From assembly GCA_964036045.1 (NCBI GenBank), contig OZ038381.1, positions 71,300,242 through 71,364,241 on the forward strand: a stretch of 64,000 bases of DNA, written 5' to 3'. The first letter of the stretch is position 1. The number at the start of each line of letters is the position of its first letter. Position numbers and translations under genes: made by a program. Origin of the DNA: Eutreptiella sp. 'Long Island Sound 2002' (taxonomy: Eukaryota > Euglenozoa > Euglenophyceae > Eutreptiales > Eutreptiaceae). The notes under the pieces are model-generated. The model ran no database searches. It had not been told where the DNA came from and saw only the letters and a list, made by a program, of their open reading frames with translations. Shown in pieces: positions 10,254 through 20,961 of the stretch.

Positions 10254-12515
10254 GTGGTAGCAGAGGTATAGATGCAACTGTGCACGATATCGATTCCACG
10301 CGTCAAAGCGTCAATCTCGCGAGTTCTAGCAATGCCGACGATCAACAAGCGTCACTGGGGTCTTTCGTTCATGGGGCGAATCAAGCAAAACGACCTTTAT
10401 CTCAATCATACGAACGTTATCCACCCATGGGAAAACAAGAATCGGATTCGATTGGTGATCCTTAGGTTCTATTACTGGCTGGCTTGGAAGAACGCGAGCG
10501 TGTTCTACGCGTCGAAGAGGAGAACATGCAGAAGTTCTTTTATCTACAAGAAACACTGGTTGTCAACAAGACCGCAGCCTCAATTCAAGAGCGCGACGCG
10601 CGCAGAGGCTTGACCAGTTCATTTCCAGGTATGGGTTCACCGAGTTTCCGGTCAGGATCTACTACGACACCTGTTCCTTTCAGTCCGCCGACCATTCTAC
10701 TGGAACCTACGTCGTCACCAAAGGGTCACTGCTCAGGAGACGATCACGGAGTAGCTGTTTGGACGTCGAGTTCCGAAGTTGGTCATGAATTCTCCGAAGG
10801 TTCTGATGAATTACCAGAGACAAAATTTGCAAAGGAGCTTAAAGATGAAATTGGCGAGTTGACGGAAGAACAGCACGAAGAAATGAGCGGCTGGCTGGAG
10901 AACTATGTATTGACGGATCTCAAGGAGAAAGTGAAGCACAAAGCTACCGAAGTAGGAGCGAAGCGTACGCGTAAGACACTTAAGGGAAAATCCAAAGTTG
11001 AGTTCCACAAGACTCTCTCTGACGACTCTGAGAAAGAAATCCTGGAGACGGATGACCCACTTCTTTCGAAGGTGCTCCAGCGTATTGATCGGATGAACGA
11101 GAAGATCACCAAGACGTCCAAAGACATTCGGCGTATGTGAACCTCCGGTCGTTCACGACCTACTAAGAAAAGTCCCTTTGTTACGCGAGAATCGTCGGCT
11201 TTTGCCACGCTTACAGAAGTGTGTGGAGGTAAGAACAAACATGAATGGTCGGATGACAGTGAAGAGGATAAGACTAACGCTCTGAAAATGGAAATTTCCA
11301 CCGTTCGATGGGCGCAATGTTCAGAAATATGCAGAAAAATTTCGAAGATACCTAGTGCTCACTGGCAAGGCCCAAGCCAAAGATCGGGTGACAGCTAACC
11401 TCATCGTTCAGGGCATCAAGGATCCTGAACTTCAAGAAAGAGTCTCCAAATTGCTCAAAATGGCCACAAGCTTTGAGGATTTTCTGAGAAGACTCCAAGA
11501 CCTCTATCCCACGCTCGAGACGGACCTCTCAATTCTGCGTGAGATTTCGAAGGTGTCCCATTTACTTTATGACCCGAAACCAGAGCAGGTGGTCAAATTG
11601 TTGCAAACACTGGAAAGGCTGTTTGACAAGTTGAACCCAAGAGTTATGACTGAGGAGCGCAAGCTTATGGATCTTTCTTCGAAGATCAATGATAAACTAT
11701 TCGTTGAGTGGACCTAGGATGATAACCTTTTTGCAAGGATGCACTCTTATGGTTCATTGAAAGATCTCATGAAGGAGCGCGCACAGCTTTCTGTCGGTTT
11801 CAAACATCTTGCCGCCTCTCGTGGTTCTGCATTCGGGCGCACTGCTTCGAGTCGATACCAAGAAAAGCAGAGAGATAAGGAAAGGGACACCTCTTTCTCT
11901 GGAAGACCATCGTCGGGAAGTTCTGCTCGCAAGCCGGACATCACCGAACTTCTCTCCCAATGCCACTCAATGATTGCAGAGCTAAGAGTCTCTGAGAAAG
12001 AAGGCAAGGGCAACAAAGGAGGGAAAAGCTCTGGCAAAGGAAAAAGTCGAGGAAGAGGAAAAGGCCAAGGAGGCAGAGGAGGCAAAGCACAGTTGCACCC
12101 CAACGTGTTGATCGCCAAATTTAAGGCACGCATTCAGTGTAAACATTGTGGTAAGACGAACCACTGCAGCGATCATTGCCTGGAGGTCCAAAGAAAACAG
12201 AAAGAGGATCGACTCAAGACCTTCCTGATCCAATCTGGTCTCAGTGCGGAGGCAGCCCAAAAGGCGGTGGAAGACGCCAAGAAGAAATGGAAGGACCAGA
12301 AGCAAAAAGGACCAAAAGCTGGCCCAAGAAAGAAAGATGCATCTGGCCCCTCCGCAGCAAGTGCTGGTGCCGGCGCCTCCTCAGCAGAGACCAAACCGAT
12401 GCAGGAGGACACTGAGAGTCAAGCAAAGAAGAGGAAGAGAGATCTGGCATTTTCAGAGGTTGAGAAAATTGTGGACCTGCTTCGAGCCGCTTTCAAGGAC
12501 GGTCTCACGTTGTGA
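10163..12515 (+). pseudogene. gag: element B gag (broken), with CCHC zinc knuckle
   Basis: The frame opens at an ATG inside the 5' LTR (10,163), runs through the primer-binding site and continues into the internal region. It is broken by TAG at 10,463, TGA at 11,138, a frameshift near 11,298 and TAG at 11,715, then runs intact to 12,515. The first part is charged and acidic. The middle (11,300-11,715) is helical, capsid-like sequence (LQDLYPTLETDLSILREI). The last part has a Gly/Lys-rich basic stretch and a canonical zinc knuckle, C-x2-C-x4-H-x4-C, at about 12,138-12,179, followed by a basic, Ala-rich tail. The protein would be the nucleocapsid and RNA-packaging component. A start inside the LTR is inference; the alternative is an internal ATG at 10,484. 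Confidence 0.8.
10255..10266 (+). promoter_or_regulatory. primer-binding site of element B (initiator-Met tRNA)
   Basis: TGGTAGCAGAGG lies one base after the 5' LTR. It is complementary to a tRNA 3' end reading CCUCUGCUACCA, the end of the animal-type initiator methionine tRNA. It differs from the TGGTATCAGAGC site of most land-plant elements. The site lies within the open gag frame. Confidence 0.9.
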
Positions 12516-12518
12516 CTA
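12513..12518 (+). promoter_or_regulatory. gag stop codon in UGA-CUA context at the gag/protease boundary
   Basis: The gag frame ends TTG-TGA-CTA, and protease follows in the same frame with no shift. UGA followed by CUA is the best-known efficient stop-codon readthrough context (alphavirus nsP4, several animal genes). Its position exactly between gag and protease suggests readthrough makes the Gag-Pol fusion. It could instead be a chance nonsense mutation, as this copy has several. Confidence 0.55.
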
Positions 12519-13318
12519 CCCGTGGTTGTGGAGAAGGAGATGTGTGATGCTGTTTTGGATACTGGTGCAACTGATTCCATTGTGGCTTCATCATTGGTGT
12601 CAGATCCGAGTCGCAGGGGTTACTGTGCAGTCAAGGTGGGAGATGGGCACTACACGTAAAGCGAAGGAGAAAAATCCGTGGATGTGTGCATGGGCAATTT
12701 CAATCTTCCGCATGTTTGTATCGTTATGGAGACTTCAGCTTTTCAGGTATGCCTGGGCATGAATTTCATCCGTCAAAACGCCAAGACAATTTTTGGTTTG
12801 ATTTTTACTCCATCGAGACTCATTGTCAAAAATGAAGAGACTGATGAATTATCCTTGGTATCGTTATCTGAGAAGTCCTGTCAGAAGGAAGGAGGAAACG
12901 GATTGCCACCTGCTCAATCCTCTTTGCGAATTTCCCGGAGACAAGCCTACAGTTTGTTACCTTCAATGAGGGAGCAAGTCCTCATCGACCTTGGTGATTT
13001 GAGACCCACCGTGGACTTGTACGCCAACCCGAAAAATCATCACAAACCGTTGTATTGCACCCCCCTCAATTCATGTTATGCCTACAACTGGCACGACTTT
13101 CAGTTATGCTGGGCCAATCCCCCGTGGTCACACCTCGAGAAGATGGTTACCAAGGCCGTGTTCTCCTGAGCGCAAGTCGTGGTCATTTGTCCTGATTGGG
13201 GCCAAACCGGGGAAGCTGCTGCATAGCGATCATTTTTGGACTGCATGACGAAAGTGCGTGTACCTATCCCAGATGTACCCCTCTATCTCCCAGATGGGGC
13301 GACCAGCCCATTACCAGC
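12516..13318 (+). pseudogene. pol: element B protease and N-terminal pol segment, cut by element A
   Basis: In frame with gag after the UGA, the sequence encodes an aspartic protease core: VLDTGATDSIVAS near 12,549-12,590 carries the DTG catalytic triad. A TAA at about 12,658 breaks it. After it the frame continues (12,678-13,169) as the linker that precedes RT in this family, recognisable by similarity to element A 16,560-17,130 (for example the CANPPWS-type and LPDG segments). Another stop follows near 13,168 and the frame ends at the element A insertion (13,318). It continues at 32,201 in the same frame. Confidence 0.82.
13314..13318. repeat. target-site duplication of element A, left (CCAGC)
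   Basis: CCAGC directly precedes the 5' LTR of A and recurs directly after its 3' LTR at 32,196-32,200. Deleting A and one CCAGC joins the two halves of B pol in one frame, which independently confirms the boundary. Confidence 0.93.
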
Positions 13319-14026
13319 AGTAAGAAAAAGTCACTGCCATGTCTTTCTTGGAGGGCTTGATCCAGGCCAAGCCCCCCTTCAAACCCTTTTGTTGATGCTA
13401 AGACTAACTTAAGTGTTTTTATCTCTCTTTTGTTGCCTAAAGTACACTTTCTCAAAGTAACTAGGGTTGTGACCCTAGCCCCCCATGAAGTTCACCCCTA
13501 CCACTCAACTGAGCGGAGGTACCTTCCTGCATGGAGGATATACCAAAAAAAAATAGGCATTTCATGCTTTAGGCATTGGAGGTTAAGCTTAGTGGTCTCC
13601 CACCGCAAGACCCCTATACTCAATTGTTTCTACCACTTATTGTGGTCCTACTTTGTAACTGTTTCCGAATTCAGTTGCTTGGCCAAGTCATGTTCCGTGT
13701 GATCCTGACATCTATGCCCCACATTCCTAACCAGCACCATTTCACCCAAAAGAGTGCACATGGAGTGCCTAATGCTATCTCTGAGGCAAGAGTCAGACCA
13801 ATTTACATATAAAATCTTTTGTATTATCCATTTGTGATTGAATCTCTGTGTATAAACCTGCTTTGTCTATCTGCAGCCCTTCTGTGTTACACTGGACTCC
13901 AAAACCAATCATTGATTCGATCCACATCCTGTTCTTGCTCTACTTGCTGCTTTGGTTTGAGTTTTCAACTACAAAACCTGCAGGATTTCATCAAAATATC
14001 TAGGGCATAAATCAAGGACATCTTTC
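13319..14026 (+). repeat. 5' LTR of element A (AG...CT ends)
   Basis: It begins AGTAAGAAAAAG and ends GGACATCTTTCT. It aligns end to end with 31,487-32,195, with roughly 15-20 differences in 708 bases by eye. The ends are fixed on one side by the CCAGC duplication and on the other by the primer-binding site, so they are AG...CT rather than the usual TG...CA. Confidence 0.92.
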
Positions 14027-14037
14027 TGGTAGCAGAG
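14027..14037 (+). promoter_or_regulatory. primer-binding site of element A
   Basis: TGGTAGCAGAG abuts the LTR with no spacer. It matches the same initiator-Met tRNA end as the site of element B. Confidence 0.88.
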
Positions 14038-14112
14038 ACAGTCCCTTGTGACCTTTTGAACGGACCCTGAGAAGAAGTGCAGCACACAAAGCTCAACAAC
14101 AAGTTCATCATG

Positions 14113-15728
14113 TCCACGCCAAGCGTCAGGACCTGGCCCATCAGAACTGTCCAAGTACAAATGGGCAGCATGACCCACCCTATGAGTGAACCACCTTACC
14201 GAGCTCCACAACATCTCAGTGGCGCATCTGGGTCCCAAGAAGATCCAGAACGCAGAAGGGCGGAAGAAAAAAAAGGCCTTACCACCTAGGCCTTAGCGGC
14301 CCACGGTGGAGACAGCTTCAGTCATCTCCACAGACGTGTAGCAGCCTCAGTATCCAGATCCAACTGTCCGGCTTCATCCTCAACAGCGATTGAAGGCCCT
14401 GAGGAGTATGAGGAACTGAGGAAGAAAATGGATGAATACATCCTCCATGAGGAATACTACAAATCCATTCGTGGAGAAGATGGAGAGGAGCCATTGGTAG
14501 TACATGGATCCAGACCACGTACAGACCTAAGGTCCTACGCGCACTCTGGCCCGCCGTCCAACAGAGCCGAGACAGCATCCCTGCCAAGACGACCGAGACC
14601 CGAGTATCCAAGAGCATGTTGTCCAACCCCAAGGGCTCCCGAAGTGGGCCCGACTCGAGTTGGGGAACAACATCATCCAAGGCCAACCTACGGTGCCCTG
14701 GATCATACGGCTGAACTGCTGGCCAAACTCCTGTCTGGATCAGAGGATCCAGATGTGACGGCCCTATCGGAGGCCATTAAGGCAAAACTGGGTATTGCAG
14801 AACCCTTACCCAAGCCAGAGTTGTCCTCCCCCTCTCCCGGACTGAGTACCCTGGCCAAAGATCTTAAGAGATCAAGGGTCTCAAGGTTGTTGCCTAAGGT
14901 CACCTGCCCCAGCCCCTTTCACCCCCGTGCCAGGACAGTGCCCATGGCTGAACTACAGGACGTGCCTGTCACAGAGATTGAAAAAAGAGGGCTGTCAGCC
15001 CTGGCACCTCTTGCCGGCGTGTCGCCTTCAGGCCTAACTCCGGGGGGTGGGAAGACAGGCAGACCTATTGCCCAGGCGAACATCCAGCTGGAACTGCCGG
15101 AGTTCAACCCCAAAAATCTGCCCGAATGGGCAGAAGAATTTGCTGAGTTCCTTTTACGGACTGGCCAATCCCATGTGGATGTGGCCACCAAATGTTCACT
15201 GCTGAAACGCTCATGCAAAAACAATTTTTGCAAAAACAGGTGAAACAGATTGTGAAAAACTGTTCTACCTGGGCAGAGGTACTCCTGAGGTTGGAGAAAA
15301 CCTTCCCAGTCTATGAGACTGACCTCAGCGTACGCACACAGATCGAGGAGCTACCTATGATCCCTGAGTTTCCATCCGCTGCGCGAATTTCTGAATATGT
15401 GTGCGACTTGGAGTACCTGTTTTCGAGGATGAACGTGGGCTCCTACGGAGCCACTGAGCCCCACCTGTGGCTCATGAGTAAGATCCCCCAACGTACGTGG
15501 GATGATTACCGTTCCACCTCTGAGAGGAAGAGCAGGACCCACTCGTACGATGAACTGGTGCACCTCTTGATTGAGCTAGCTCTTGAGAGAGAGAATGACT
15601 CCCACATGGAGAATTTCCTCAAGAAGCATTTGGGTCGAGGTGGTACCCCTACCCCCGAACGTGGCGAAGGGAAAGGGCCTAAAAATCCCACTAACACCAA
15701 CCAGGGAGGTGGTAAAGGGAAGGGGTAA
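14113..15728 (+). pseudogene. gag: element A gag (broken)
   Basis: A frame starting at ATG 14,113 (or 14,077) runs to 15,190 with one TAG at 14,287, then shifts by one base near 15,200 and runs to 15,728. The capsid-like core is at about 15,090-15,640 (LPEFNPKNLPEWAEEFAEF, then LEKTFPVYETDLSVRTQI). It aligns with the gag of B: the YETDLS / LETDLS region is shared, and both are followed by a Gly/Lys-rich basic stretch. A second one-base shift near 15,710 leads into the next segment. The role is the virus-like particle protein. I infer the start; no homolog is available here to fix it. Confidence 0.75.
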
Positions 15729-16317
15729 CCTGCGTGCCATGAATGAGGTTAAACCTGTTGCAGGTACACCCCCCCTGTTCTACTGCAAACCTGTCAATGA
15801 CAAGGGGGGACCTTGTCATGCCTCTGACTGCGATCTCCGCAGTGGCTGTATGCTGCAGATGAAACGTCAGCAGCATACCAAAGATGGGAAAACTGTGACC
15901 CATCAGGACCATTTCAGGTGTACCATCACCTGTGGTTAGGGTGGCAAACGTCGTCACTACGAGGACGAATGCCATATCAAGAAACGCGAGAGTGACAAAC
16001 TCAAGCGTCAGGAGGCGGAACGCCAGAAGACCCAAACGCCCGCCAGAAATCCCCCGAATGGGGATAGAGGTGGTAAAGGAGGTGGCAAAGGGGGTGGCAA
16101 AAATGGACCCCCTAACCCCCAGAGGCGCTCATCAGCGCCCGTTGCTACACCCACTCCTGCTGCCACACCCGCTCCTGCCGCAGGTGACCCCAAGAAGCGC
16201 CCCCAAGGGGATAGCGCTACCCCTGAGGGGAAGAATTCCAAGAAGAGGCGCTTGGCCTGGATGGCCAGGTCCCTCATTACTGCAGGGGTGGATTTCAAGT
16301 TCCCTGATGAGGAGTAG
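15729..16317 (+). pseudogene. gag: element A gag C-terminal zinc/basic region bounded by two in-frame TAGs
   Basis: This stretch lies in the same frame as protease-pol downstream. It contains a Cys/His cluster (CHASDCDLRSGC, then C-x3-C ... H-x4-C around 15,930-15,975) and then a Gly/Lys and Pro/Ala-rich basic region. TAG at 15,937-15,939 splits the second Cys cluster, so it is probably a mutation. TAG at 16,315-16,317 lies just before the protease and is the counterpart of the UGA in element B. Both TAGs are followed by GG. Confidence 0.7.
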
Positions 16318-18242
16318 GGGGGCGGCTCCGAAGAGGAGGACTTGGTTTTCTGGATCCTCGTGAAAATCGGGGATCAGGTTTTTCGAGCGGTGCTTGACAC
16401 CGGTGCAACACTTTCCATAGTGGCCCGGCGCCTGCTAAAGACTTTCAAGAAAACTAAGACCGTGGCCATAAGAGTAGGGGATGGGCGTACCATCCATTCC
16501 TTGGGGGGGGTCGATGTGATTATCTGTCTGGGCGACGAAACCGTGACCCAACACTGCAGAGTGATGGACACCGACGCCTTTGACATCGTCATTGGCACCG
16601 ACTTCCTACGAAGAAACCCCCAGGTAAAAATGCTGTCCCTCCAGCGCCCCTATTCTTTGCACTGCAACTTTGGCAGTGGGCTATTCTCCGTACCTTTGGA
16701 GCCGTCAGGACAAAAAGAGTCTGGGCTGCGCTACGCATCCAAGACTAACTATCGTACTGAAAACTACCAATTGGCCCGCCACGTTCTTGAAAATGGACCG
16801 GCGGCCCTTCAGGTAAACCTGGATGAGATCCAGGTGGAATTGTTTGCCAGCCAACAACAGCACATCATGCAGTTGTACTGCTCGAAACAACTGAACAATG
16901 CTTTCCGTTTCTTCTGGAAAGCAATGGGCCTAGTGTATGCTAAACCTCCCTTCTCCCTGCTCGCGAAGGTTCTAACCAAAATCGCTGATGAGGCAGGAAG
17001 GATTGTTATGTGCACCCCTGACTGGGGCTGCTCTGCTGAACATGCTCACTGGCGCCGTATGCTAGATCGAATGACCGTGGGAAGAGTGCAACTCCCTGAC
17101 GGCCCCATCTATGTGCCTGAGGACTCAGACACAGCTATGCAGGCCCCTGAGTGGGCCAGTTTCCTGTCCATCGTCGATGGATCTCTCAATCCTGTACCCC
17201 TGTGTGACCTAGACCAGGTGCTACTGAAAGAGGTCACGGCCGAAAATCGTGGCCTGACCCTTTGTGATCTCAAAAATCGATCTCCTGAGCACCTATCTGC
17301 CACATTTACAGGGTGTGAGTCGCCCGATGACTATCTGGAATCTGCAGCTGTAAAAAAGGATGCTGACGACCAACTGTCTGAGATCGCCAGCACTATTCCT
17401 TCTGTTGATCCCAGCTGTGTTGACCTAAAACATAATTCCTTCCTAGCCCAGCTGTTGCTAGAGGAGGTAGATCTAGAGTCAACCTCTGAACCCGCTTCCC
17501 CTGTTGGGAAGCCAGTGCTACACATGCAGCCTATGCACACAGGTGAACCCGTGGCCCAGACCGCTGATGCTCTGGCGCGGCCTGCTGCTGATAACGTGCC
17601 ATTGTCTGAGCATGACACTCAGGAACTCCGGCGGCTCTTGTACCTGAAGCCCGAAGGTATTGAGCGCCAAGACCGGCTGCAATACCTCAGACAGACCTGG
17701 AAATCCTCCATCTGGTCTGAGGAGGACGATGAGTCCTATACGCTGCCTGATCCTGAGATACCTCTAGTGTATTCTCTGCACTATGCACAGCAATGTCCCC
17801 CTGAGTGGGACGATGGTTCTGTGCCTGCCGAAACTGCTGATCGGCAGAAAAAGAAAGAGCATGGAAAAAGCAACCTCCATGCTGGGGAGGATTTCCTTCA
17901 GAAACTCGAGAGTCTCAACCTTGACCCCCGCCTGAAGAAACTGCTGATAACCTATGAGGAGGTGTTCGGCGCCTTGCCGCCTCCCCTTTCATGTAAAAAA
18001 CTGGTCCAGAGGAACCTGAAATTGAAACCAGAATTTGAAGAGACGCGAGTGAGGCGTCATCCCTATCCCGCTCCACAGGAACAGGTTGACGAAATCGAGC
18101 GCCAGATCCAGGACTGCATTGATGCTGGCCTCGTTGAAGAGTATAAGCACGGGGACTATCCCCATCACTGCAGTCCCTGTTTCCTTGTTGCCAAACCAGG
18201 GTCGACTGCCCTACGTCTGGTTGTAGACTTGGTGAGGTCAAC
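16318..18242 (+). pseudogene. pol: element A protease and pol N-terminal region
   Basis: An open frame of about 640 codons follows the TAG. The aspartic protease is at the start: VLDTGATLSIVARRLLK at about 16,391-16,440, with a second conserved region DIVIGTDFL (about 16,582-16,608) typical of retropepsin ends. The next 1.2 kb is an acidic linker of unknown function specific to this family; it contains CTPDWG and LPDGPIYVP segments shared with element B. The approach to RT (PHHCSPCFLVAKPGS, LRLVVD) follows. A one-base shift near 18,231 throws the frame off just before the RT core, so the continuation to 18,363 in this frame is spurious. Confidence 0.85.
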
Positions 18243-19333
18243 AAGAAACCCCAGAACCACTCAGGGAGTATTCCTAACATGGAAAACACCCTGGAGTGTA
18301 TTGCCAAATGCAGGTATAAGACCAAAATGGACAAACGCTCTGGTTTCTGGCAGGTGGACCTAACCGCCGCAGCTCAGGAGCTGTTGGCCTTTATAACCCC
18401 TAAGGGTCGTGTCTTCAAGTGGAAGGTTATGCCTTTCGGGGTGGCTAATGCCCCAGCGCTCTTCCAGGAGCTTATGAACAAAATTTTGTACATACTGAGG
18501 CGCAGGCCTCTAGTACAAGAGTTGATTTCTCGGGGTGCAGAAATGGAGGCTCACATCGACGACGTGAGTTTGGGTACTAATACCAAAGAGGACCATGTCC
18601 TTCTCCTCCGTGAATTTTTCATTGTCTGTCAAGAAAACCATCTCCGAATGAAATTCGAAAAATGTGAGTTTATGAAAGAGGAGATGGAGTGTTTGGGTTT
18701 CGACGTGGGGTATGGCTGGTGGAAACCAGCCGCGTGTAAGATGCAGCCCCTACAGGACATGCGGATTCGCGATGACCCTAAGAAGGGCCTACACGATGTG
18801 AGGAGTTTTGTGGACGCCTGTAATTTCTTTCGGGATTACATCCACAATTTTGCTTACTCCTCTGCACCCCTCACTGACCTAATCAAGAAAACTACTCCCT
18901 GGAGGTGGACCTCCAGAGAGGAAGAGTGTTTCCAGGAGTTGAAGAAGAGAATTGCCTCCTCCAACTGCCTGGGAGTGCCCCGTCCTGAGGGCGAGATAGT
19001 CCTGATCACTGATGCCAGTGATGTAGGGGGGGGAGGTACGGTCTACCAATGGCAGGAGCTTAACCCCGCTGAACTAAGCCACTGCCATTATCGTACTACT
19101 GGACTGAACCGTGACGGTTCGTTGAAAGGTGACTCTTCTACCAGTGAGTGGCGACTTTTGCCACTGTGACACTGGAATTGGAAATGGAACCAAGCGCATT
19201 CCAATTTAATGCACCTATGACCAGGAACTCCTGGCCGGTATGTTGGTGCTATCGTCACAATCCCGACTTCTGGGATCTAACCCTATTGTCTGGCTGTGTG
19301 ACCAGGAGCGTGTGAAGTCTTTTCAGAAGGGCC
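18243..19333 (+). pseudogene. pol: element A RT/RNase H, first (degenerate) copy of a 1.09-kb duplication
   Basis: Encodes RT from MENTLE and DKRSGFWQVDL through MPFGVANAPALFQ, the catalytic box HIDD (18,552-18,563) and the thumb, then the start of RNase H (LITDASD). It is about 97% identical by eye to 26,418-27,507 but carries stops in the RNase H part (from about 19,167). It ends abruptly at 19,333 inside the segment that in the other copy reads FQKGQPPEK. The next bases are the AGGT tract of the inserted block. Confidence 0.88.
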
Positions 19334-19334
19334 C

Positions 19335-19354
19335 AGGTAGGTAGGTAGGTAGGT
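19335..19354 (-). repeat. (AGGT)5 boundary tract
   Basis: Five AGGT units immediately after the truncated pol copy; the reverse complement of the tracts at 1,191-1,210 and 23,285-23,304. Confidence 0.8.
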
Positions 19355-19690
19355 ATCTTCGGGAGCTCGGGATGCCTCCTTTGACATTGCAGGAAGAAGG
19401 TCCTACCAAGGGGACTTCCTGTCCCTCCCACTGCCCTATGTCAGGTGCCTCTTGAGCCGCTTCGGCATGTGCTTGGGAAGGCATTGTCGCGGCCACCCGG
19501 TCCATGTGTCCCAGGTGGGAGGGTGTCCCCACATGTGTCCATGGGTAGGGCCACATGCCCCCTCCTTTGGGCGGCAGCTCTGGGGGCTGCCCAGCCGTGT
19601 GGAGTATCTCTCACCACAAGGGGTATTGCTCCCGCTAGTCTACGGTACGACCGCCTCACCCTTGTGGCTTGAGTTGCGGGGCCACTCTGC

Positions 19691-20767
19691 TTGGCAGGTG
19701 ACCCCCTCCTGGACTGTGTTCCGGCTCGCCTGTCACCGGTTGCTTCCATGGCTCCGGGTGACGTTTGCCATGGTCCCCGATGCAGCCTGGCCAGGCTCGG
19801 ACCAGTGGCCTTGGAGTACCGCCCCTGCCACTGGCCCGGTGGGTCGGCTGGGTCGCCCCAGTGCGTCCGACCCATGGGGTATTGGTTCTTTCCTGTCCCT
19901 CGGCCGCCCTACGTGTGTGCAGTGTCCTGGGCTGCTTGGCTCCTGTTCATGTCCCCCTCCCCCTCCCCCCACCGGCCACCCAGCCCCCGCCACCACCACT
20001 CCCGCTCCCCCCGACGCAGCCAGGCACGCCGCCGCCGCCCCACGTCCACCTCCCCCTCCCCCCACACGCCCCGCCGGGCTCCCCGTTCCCCCCGCCACCC
20101 GTACCCATCCACCACCCCCAGCCCCCGCCACCACCACTCCCGCTCCCCCGGACGCCACCGAGCGCGCCACCGCCGCCCCATGTCCACCTCCCCCTCCCGC
20201 TCCCCCCTCCGCCCGTACCCGTCCTCCACCCCCAGCCCCCGCCGCCGCCGCTCCCGCTCCCCCAGCCACCGCCACCCCCGCCACCACCGCAGGTCCACAT
20301 CTTCCCCCCGCCGCTCCAGGACCCCAGGCACGGACCCCTCCCCCCCCCGGGCCCCCGCCCACCTCGCCTGGTGGTCTCCCTCCGCTCTGCAGGAGCTCCG
20401 CCGCTGGGTGAAATGGGCCGGGGGAGCGGGAAGACACAGAGGGGTGCACACGGTGCATACCTTCGAGGAGGTGCGCACCCGCACCCCCGCAAACCCCAAT
20501 GAGGCCGCCCCGGAGACCATCATGCCGCAAGCGGCATGGGAGGCCCTCCTCCGCGATGCGGTCCAGGGCCTCCGCCCCCCCTACACCCCCCAAGCCCTCC
20601 GCCGGTGGCTCCAGGCCACCCACCCCCAAGCCTGGGCCACCGGCGCCCCCTCCCCACCCCGCCCCTCCCACCACCACCACACCAGGAAGGGGCAGGACAA
20701 GGGCAAGGGAAGGGCAAGGGACACCAAGGACCACACAGGCAAGAGGGCACGGAAGGGCCCCAAGTGA
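19691..20767 (+). CDS. hypothetical protein with Ser/Pro/Arg-rich region and MPQAAWEALL domain
   Basis: I do not recognise this 358-codon frame. Residues about 95-225 are an SR/PR-rich low-complexity stretch; an overlapping frame (19,452-20,411) is equally open there, so the true frame of that part is unsure. The last 130 residues are ordered-looking: LQELRRWVKW, a VHTVHTFEEV segment, MPQAAWEALLRDAVQGL, then a His-rich and very basic tail. The ordered part is clearly related to the minus-strand sequence at 24,038-24,520, which shares the W-rich LxELRxW motif and MPQAAWEA. Two divergent copies suggest a real protein domain, perhaps the nucleic-acid-binding ORF of the inserted element. The start is arbitrary. 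Confidence 0.45.
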   Translation: MAGDPLLDCVPARLSPVASMAPGDVCHGPRCSLARLGPVALEYRPCHWPGGSAGSPQCVRPMGYWFFPVPRPPYVCAVSWAAWLLFMSPSPSPHRPPSPRHHHSRSPRRSQARRRRPTSTSPSPHTPRRAPRSPRHPYPSTTPSPRHHHSRSPGRHRARHRRPMSTSPSRSPLRPYPSSTPSPRRRRSRSPSHRHPRHHRRSTSSPRRSRTPGTDPSPPRAPAHLAWWSPSALQELRRWVKWAGGAGRHRGVHTVHTFEEVRTRTPANPNEAAPETIMPQAAWEALLRDAVQGLRPPYTPQALRRWLQATHPQAWATGAPSPPRPSHHHHTRKGQDKGKGRARDTKDHTGKRARKGPK

Positions 20768-20961
20768 GGGCAGGCACACGCAGGGACAGGGCGCCGGAAG
20801 CGACACCACATGGGGTCAGGACACCACCCAAGAACCAGGAAGGAACGGGAACGGGGACCAAGACACGGAGGAAAAGGGCACCACGACAGCCCCAGAGGAC
20901 ACGAGACCAAGGCACAGGCCCCCAGGGAGGGCAACCCCACGGACCGTCACGCGACCACACC

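Noticed and set aside
10326-10556. Minus-strand ORFs inside the LTR elements
   Set aside because: They are shadows of gag and pol frames and have no conserved motif.
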